This document shows positions 52,356-56,428 of a DNA stretch of 56,428 nucleotides, in pieces. The notes below the pieces were generated by a model. That model made no database searches and was not told the DNA's origin. It saw only the letters and a program-made list of their open reading frames with translations. The DNA is from Acidobacteriota bacterium (GTDB lineage: Bacteria; Acidobacteriota; Terriglobia; Bryobacterales; Bryobacteraceae). The position numbers and the translations under genes are program-made. The stretch spans positions 1 through 56,428 of the forward strand of contig VFZO01000012.1 of NCBI GenBank assembly GCA_016871155.1, written 5' to 3'. The stretch's first letter is position 1, and each line of letters starts with the position of its first letter.

Positions 52356-54296
52356 CTAGCGCGGATAAACAAGAAGCGCCACATCGGACCCGCCAGGCGG
52401 CGCGTAAGAGTAGTACGCCTCGGTTCCACCGGCAGAAACGCCGAAGCCCCCATAAATGCCGCCAGCCTCAGGCAGTTCGCCCAAAATCACCTCGGACCTC
52501 GTGTCCGGGTCCAGACGCCAAATCGCGCGCCTCGGCTGTGTACGAAGGAAAACGGCGGAACGGCCCGCAAGTCCCCAATACCCCTCGCGGATGTTCTCTC
52601 CTACTTTCTCACCGGGTCCTTTCGTTTCGGTACGGATTCGCCACAACCCAAGCTTGCTCCGCTGCTTGGTGAAGTAGAGCCAAACCCCATCGGCGCTCGC
52701 GAACGCCTCGTAGCCCTCGTCCGTCGTCACCTGTTCGGGGGTGCCGCCCGTCGCCGGTATCCGCCAGATATTCATCGCGCCGCCGGAATTGGAGCGGAAG
52801 TAAATCCACTTTCCGTCGGCCGACCAGTTGGGCCGGCCCTCCTCGGACGGAGCCGTTGTCATGCGCCGCGGCGCACCACCGCCGGCCGGAACGGTATAGA
52901 TGTCGCGGTTGTCGCCCTCGGTGGTGGAGAAGACAAGCGTCGATCCGTCGGGCGACCAGCGCGGCGAATCGGTGTAGGGCCGCTGCATCGCGGTGAGCTT
53001 TTTCGGATCGCTTCCATCGGTCTTGGAGGTCCAGATTTCGCCAAATCCGTCGCGATTGGAAACGAATGCGATCCGGGTGCCATCGGGCGACACCTGCGCG
53101 TTGACGTCCCGCCGGCCCGAGGGCGGATTCGGCAACGCCGGCTGGCCGTCATCGGCGCTCCAACGCGAGATCCCGATCGAGTGAGTGGTCCATTGATACG
53201 CGACGCGCAAGGGCTTCTGCGCCGCTACCGAAGGCCAGACCGCGTGTGGAATCACGCCTTCCACACGCGCCGACGGCGAGCCGCCGGAGACCTTGACACG
53301 CCGCAGATTCGCGAACATGTCGACGCCGTGGGTGGAATAGAAGATCTCGTGGCCGTCCGGAGTCCAGGCCAAACCGAGGTGCGGGCTCGACTCGAAGGTG
53401 ATTCGCTTTGGGGCGCAGCCGGCGATTTCACACACGAAAATGTCGGTTCCGACGCCCGATAGATGCCGGACAAACGCAAGGCGCTTTCCATCCGGAGACG
53501 CGGCCGCGGTCGTGTCGCCGGGCGTCGAAGCGAGGGGTGTGGTGATCCTTCGGCTGCGGCCGGTTTCGAGCTCGTGCAGATAAATCGCGAACGGACTTTC
53601 GAGATTTTCGCGGTCGACGATCAGTAACGCTTTGCCGTCCGGCATCCAGGTGGCCCATTCGTGGCGGGACTCCGGGAAGGTCGAGCCCCCAATCTTCCGC
53701 ACCGGCTTCGGCTCGCCGCCTTCCGTATCGACGATCAGGATCTGCCGCGACTCCGCGGCCACGCGCGTAAAGACGATTCGCGAGCCGTCGGGCGACCACC
53801 GGGGAAACACATCGGCGCCAGGCGTGTGAGTAACCTGGCGGCGAACGCCGCTTTCGATCTCCTGGACAACGATCCCGGCCTGGCCCGCTTCACGCAGTTC
53901 GTAGGCAACAAAACGGCCGTCGGGCGAGAGGCCCGGCGACTCCTGGAACGGATTGTCGCGAGTGACCGGCAACAAGCGTGGTTCGCCGTGGCCGGATTCG
54001 TCCAGGCGTCCGGCAAGAAGCAGCAAGCCCGTTAAGGCGGCCGCGAGTACCGGCGTCCAGAGCCAGAGGATCGGGTCTTTCCTCTCCGGCACCGGCGCCG
54101 CTTCCGCCAGCGGTGTTGTCCTGGCATTGAGCCAGGAGTCGAGTTCGGCTTGGAACGCAACCACCGATCCGCGCTTGGTGTGTTCCAACCGGCGGACGGG
54201 CAAGCCGTCTTCGCGCTCCCACCGGCGGACGGTGCTGACACCTTTGCCGAGGTAGTCGGCGATCTCCTTCCAGGAATCGAGGCGGCCATCGGACAT
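52356..54296 (-). CDS. HTH-domain membrane-anchored PD40/TolB-like beta-propeller protein
   Basis: 646 residues from the ATG at 54296. An N-terminal helix-turn-helix of the excisionase/MerR type (LDSWKEIADYLGKGVSTVRR, WEREDGLPVRRLEHTKRGSV) is followed by one membrane helix (LWTPVLAAALTGLLLLAG). Then come many PD40/WD40-like repeats with the signature SPDGxxIxF or SxDGKWIYF (for example SPDGRFVAYELR, SPDGSRIVFTR, SADGKWIYFRS). This domain order is widespread in Acidobacteriota and may couple an exported propeller to DNA binding. Upstream ATG 54308 adds 4 residues. It ends 43 bases from element copy 2. Confidence 0.88.
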   Translation of the reverse strand: MSDGRLDSWKEIADYLGKGVSTVRRWEREDGLPVRRLEHTKRGSVVAFQAELDSWLNARTTPLAEAAPVPERKDPILWLWTPVLAAALTGLLLLAGRLDESGHGEPRLLPVTRDNPFQESPGLSPDGRFVAYELREAGQAGIVVQEIESGVRRQVTHTPGADVFPRWSPDGSRIVFTRVAAESRQILIVDTEGGEPKPVRKIGGSTFPESRHEWATWMPDGKALLIVDRENLESPFAIYLHELETGRSRRITTPLASTPGDTTAAASPDGKRLAFVRHLSGVGTDIFVCEIAGCAPKRITFESSPHLGLAWTPDGHEIFYSTHGVDMFANLRRVKVSGGSPSARVEGVIPHAVWPSVAAQKPLRVAYQWTTHSIGISRWSADDGQPALPNPPSGRRDVNAQVSPDGTRIAFVSNRDGFGEIWTSKTDGSDPKKLTAMQRPYTDSPRWSPDGSTLVFSTTEGDNRDIYTVPAGGGAPRRMTTAPSEEGRPNWSADGKWIYFRSNSGGAMNIWRIPATGGTPEQVTTDEGYEAFASADGVWLYFTKQRSKLGLWRIRTETKGPGEKVGENIREGYWGLAGRSAVFLRTQPRRAIWRLDPDTRSEVILGELPEAGGIYGGFGVSAGGTEAYYSYAPPGGSDVALLVYPR

Positions 54297-54429
54297 GACG
54301 AATCTCATCAAGAATACTTGCTTTCGAGGCTGTTCGAAAGTGTTCAATCCTGTCCAAAAGCGCTCACGGGCCTGTTTTGAGCGGTTTTAGCGATTGGCGC
54401 CCGGCGAAATTCGCCCTACAGTCGATCTC

Positions 54430-54813
54430 ATGACGAAACGCTGCCTCCTGCTTCTTTGCGGCGTCTGCGGGTACGCCGCCGATATCCCGGTGCTGGGGCC
54501 GCTTGCACCCATACCTTTCGGGGATTCGTTCGTTCAGTTGTACTCCACGTCCTGGACCTCGACCTCGGACTATCCAGATGGCGTCATTTCGGCCTGGTTG
54601 CCGGCACAGTCTGGCATGCCCCGATTCTCTGGTCTTTCATTGCCAACCGGGAGCTCCTATCTCGTTCTTCGTGTTCCTGGCGCAAGTACCCAGTGGGGCG
54701 TGTGCCTCGGAAGTGGCACGCCTTCTGCCGGAGCCGGAGTACCCCTCGGTTCCGATCAAACGGCGCTCGGCCCGGCGGCTTACCACCCGGCAACCGCATT
54801 CTTCTTCAGTTGA
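54430..54813 (+). CDS. Secreted hypothetical protein
   Basis: 127 residues. A signal peptide with a Cys-rich hydrophobic core (MTKRCLLLLCGVCGYAADIP) precedes a Ser/Gly/Pro-rich mature region (YSTSWTSTSDYPDGVISAW, GSGTPSAGAGVPLG). No domain recognised. It lies 16 bases before the PEP-CTERM gene on the same strand and may be cotranscribed. The frame is open and ends TGA, but low complexity makes it less certain. Confidence 0.6.
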   Translation: MTKRCLLLLCGVCGYAADIPVLGPLAPIPFGDSFVQLYSTSWTSTSDYPDGVISAWLPAQSGMPRFSGLSLPTGSSYLVLRVPGASTQWGVCLGSGTPSAGAGVPLGSDQTALGPAAYHPATAFFFS

Positions 54814-54829
54814 TAGGAAAACCACAAAC

Positions 54830-55498
54830 ATGCTTTCCACCAAAATCCGCGCATCTCTGCTGGCGCTGGCTCTCGGCTCGCTCGCCCATGCCTCCACTAT
54901 CGTTTCCGTCGGCCCAGCCGCCGACCACCAACGGGCATTCTTCGCCCCAGGAACCGGCGTCTATAGCATGGGTTGGAGTCAAACCCAGTCCTACACCAAC
55001 GTTTCGATCCGTGTTTCATTCCGGGAAATCGACACAGGTACTGGCTTCCTCGGCGGGGAGATCACCGGCTTTCTCACGAGCCAGGTCGGAGCGGGAACAA
55101 CCCAGGCGCTGCACGAACTGGAAGCGCCCGCCGACGCCGTCTACGCTCCAGGCCACACGGGCCTCCTGACCGTCTACTCCGGTCTCGCCCTGGGGCCCGG
55201 GAACTACTATTTCACGGTCACTCCGAAAAGCTTCATTGGAATCTCTCAAATAAGCGAAAACCCTGCCCCAACGGTGCTCCTCGATTCCGGCGTCGCGGTC
55301 CTTGGTTACTCGATCGGCATTGGCGGCTCCGCGTACATGCCGGACTCCGTGATCCCTTGGATTGGCGTCTCCGCGTGGGTCTTTGAAGTCACCGGCGACC
55401 CCGTCCTCGATCCCGTCGCCGAGCCCGCCACTTGGCACCTCCTCCTCCTCGCAGCGCTTCCCCTTCTTCTCCTCCGTCGCAAGTCCAAGACACCGTAA
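54830..55498 (+). CDS. PEP-CTERM sorted secreted protein
   Basis: 222 residues: a signal peptide (MLSTKIRASLLALALGSLAH), then a beta-rich mature domain with many Thr/Ser/Gly (GVYSMGWSQTQSYTNVSIRV, TPKSFIGISQISENPAP). The C-terminal tag is EPATWHLLLLAALPLLLLRR, the PEP-type signal, a helix and a basic end recognised by exosortase. PEP-CTERM proteins are usually surface or exopolysaccharide-linked in biofilm formers. An exosortase gene is not in this window. Confidence 0.88.
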   Translation: MLSTKIRASLLALALGSLAHASTIVSVGPAADHQRAFFAPGTGVYSMGWSQTQSYTNVSIRVSFREIDTGTGFLGGEITGFLTSQVGAGTTQALHELEAPADAVYAPGHTGLLTVYSGLALGPGNYYFTVTPKSFIGISQISENPAPTVLLDSGVAVLGYSIGIGGSAYMPDSVIPWIGVSAWVFEVTGDPVLDPVAEPATWHLLLLAALPLLLLRRKSKTP

Positions 55499-56063
55499 CC
55501 TCCGCCACCCTGGCCGCGGAATGCCGGAAGTCCGAGGTGACTTAAGAACGCCCGGTGCCGGCCGCCGGTGCGCCGCTCCTCTTCGATCGCATCCGGACAC
55601 CGTAAGACGGGCCGCCTTCGAAACGGACGAAGTGTAGGTTGGCGTAATTCCCGGTTGCTCCTGCAAACAGGGCAGCCTGTGAAGACACAGCCCCACGGAA
55701 CTTGCCGGATCAAAATAAAGACTCCCTCGGCCTCGTGGCGAAATTGAAAGGCCGCAATCCCGTTCGTCTTTCGCGGGGCTCAGCAACAACTTGGCCAGGC
55801 ACTCCAGAGAGACCCGGTCCCCTTCGATCAAGACGAGGGGAACCCCCTCCGGGCACTCGCCTTCGCCAACGCGTGTCTTCGCGGCTCACCCGGTCAACCC
55901 CTCCCATGCCGTCCCAAATACGCCGGAACCTCTTGGCCAGTCCCGATCAGAACCCCGAAAAACCGCACCCTCCGAAAACCTTCGAAAAATTTTCCTTCCA
56001 TCATTTCAACCACTTCCGGCAAAAACGGCGCCCAATCACATCCGTTTCCAGTTGACGCCTCTC
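55499..56063. other. Intergenic, no gene supported
   Basis: About 565 bases with several open frames on both strands, none with family features, a good start or a coherent sequence. A GC-rich inverted stretch lies near 55555-55580. I see no RNA gene. Confidence 0.5.
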
Positions 56064-56069
56064 TATAAT
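56064..56069 (+). promoter_or_regulatory. Perfect -10 box for the 56150 gene
   Basis: TATAAT at 56064-56069. A TTGACG at 56052-56057 is only 6 bases upstream, so it cannot serve as the -35; the 17-base position shows only a weak match. Transcription starting near 56076 would make a 60-base leader ending at the terminator-like hairpin. Confidence 0.45.
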
Positions 56070-56100
56070 CTGTACAGGAAGCGCAACGCGCCCCCCCAAC

Positions 56101-56136
56101 AAAGCCTCCGGCCAACCCCCGGGGGCTTTCCTTTTT
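56101..56136 (+). terminator. Terminator/attenuator-like hairpin in the leader of the 56150 gene
   Basis: An 11-bp stem (56101-56111 with 56119-56129, one G-U pair), a 7-base loop, then CCTTTTT. It lies immediately before the Shine-Dalgarno (AGGAG near 56139) of the gene starting at 56150. It would stop transcription before the gene unless read through. Confidence 0.65.
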
Positions 56137-56149
56137 CAGGAGATCCGTC

Positions 56150-56428
56150 ATGTCACAGGAAAAGAATTCGCGGTCCGAACAGGCCCGCATCAACGGCGCC
56201 AAGTCCAAAGGCCCCAAAACACAGGAAGGCAAGGCGAAGTGCGCCCGCGTCAACATCACCCACGCCGCCTATGTCGCTCACCAGTCCACCCTGTCGCACG
56301 AAGACCAGAACGGCTACGCCGCCGTCTGGCTCGCCGCCATGGACCAGTTCAATCCGCGGAACGCCTTCGAGCTCGAAATCGTCGCCCTCCTCGTCGACCA
56401 CCAATGGGCCACCGCCCGTCTCACCGCC
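56150..56428 (+). CDS. GAKSKGP-type hypothetical protein, partial (first 93 residues)
   Basis: The start (ATG 56150, AGGAG about 8 bases upstream) is clear and the frame is still open at the window end. The N-terminus EQARINGAKSKGPKTQEGKA is the motif typical of a large acidobacterial/planctomycete family of unknown function, often annotated only as hypothetical. A second half-conserved region (FNPRNAFELEIVALLVDHQW) follows. Repeated paralogues of this family are common in such genomes and suggest mobility, but that is not shown here. Confidence 0.8.
   Translation, partial: MSQEKNSRSEQARINGAKSKGPKTQEGKAKCARVNITHAAYVAHQSTLSHEDQNGYAAVWLAAMDQFNPRNAFELEIVALLVDHQWATARLTA

Noticed and set aside
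55702-56055. Plus-strand open frame of 117 codons
   Set aside because: Composition is Arg/Pro/Ser-rich with no ribosome-binding site or domain, and the leader of the next gene begins right behind it.
56052-56057. TTGACG as a -35 box for TATAAT at 56064
   Set aside because: The spacing is 6 bases instead of about 17, so it cannot work with that -10 box.
56095-56120. Match to the GCAAAGCCTCCGGCC block of GEMM c-di-GMP riboswitches
   Set aside because: Only the AAAGCCTCCGGCC run matches. The rest of the conserved aptamer is absent, and the sequence is fully explained as one arm of a terminator hairpin.

Overview
The window looks like chromosomal DNA from an Acidobacteriota bacterium, most likely of the Bryobacterales/Solibacter type. 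That placement is inference. It rests on high GC, a PadR regulator paired with a duplicated-domain ABC permease of the acidobacterial ADOP kind, a helix-turn-helix/PD40 beta-propeller protein, a PEP-CTERM protein, hopanoid gene hpnE, several Tat or Sec-exported hydrolases, and an Hsp70/Hsp70/DUF2760 operon. No rRNA, tRNA, CRISPR array or intact transposase gene was seen.

Layout. 1-1 kb: end of an unknown gene and rpsT. 1-3.7 kb: two tandem paralogous membrane proteins with a DUF3052-like gene between them. 3.7-9.2 kb: PadR regulator, an ADOP permease broken by one in-frame TAG, a membrane protein/regulator pair, a secreted protein and a winged-helix membrane protein. 9.2-15 kb (minus): threonine dehydratase-like enzyme, lipoprotein, two tandem amidohydrolases, a Gfo/Idh/MocA oxidoreductase. 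15-17.8 kb: DUF3052-like protein and a flavoprotein fused to a NapH-like polyferredoxin. 17.8-21.8 kb (minus): the overlapping phoH-ybeY-corC-like-era-BON operon. 21.8-28.2 kb: two small cysteine-rich exported peptides, hpnE with a coupled 38-residue membrane peptide, trpE-trpG fusion, sulfatase. 28.7-31.9 kb: divergent typA and der. 32-34.6 kb: NCS1-type permease, a 36-residue lysine/alanine histone-H1-like protein, rlpA. 34.8-37.8 kb: sigma-54 activator, degenerate receiver/GGDEF protein, glycosyltransferase. 38-41.7 kb: small proteins, methylmalonyl-CoA mutase-type large subunit, recN. 41.7-46.5 kb (minus): DUF2760, Hsp70, Hsp70 operon. 46.6-47.9 kb: exported nitrilase-family protein. 47.9-52.3 kb: a Ser/Thr kinase with RDD membrane domains, bracketed by two direct copies of a 682-bp sequence with inverted-repeat ends. 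52.4-56.4 kb: HTH/PD40 protein, two secreted proteins including a PEP-CTERM one, and the start of a GAKSKGP-type gene behind a terminator-like leader.

The strongest candidates for something undescribed are the twin 682-bp elements with iterated tips around the kinase gene, the Hsp70-Hsp70-DUF2760 operon, the flavoprotein/polyferredoxin fusion with its FAD motif ahead of the Rossmann fold, and the very small peptides (40 aa Cys-rich, 38 aa membrane, 36 aa Lys/Ala).
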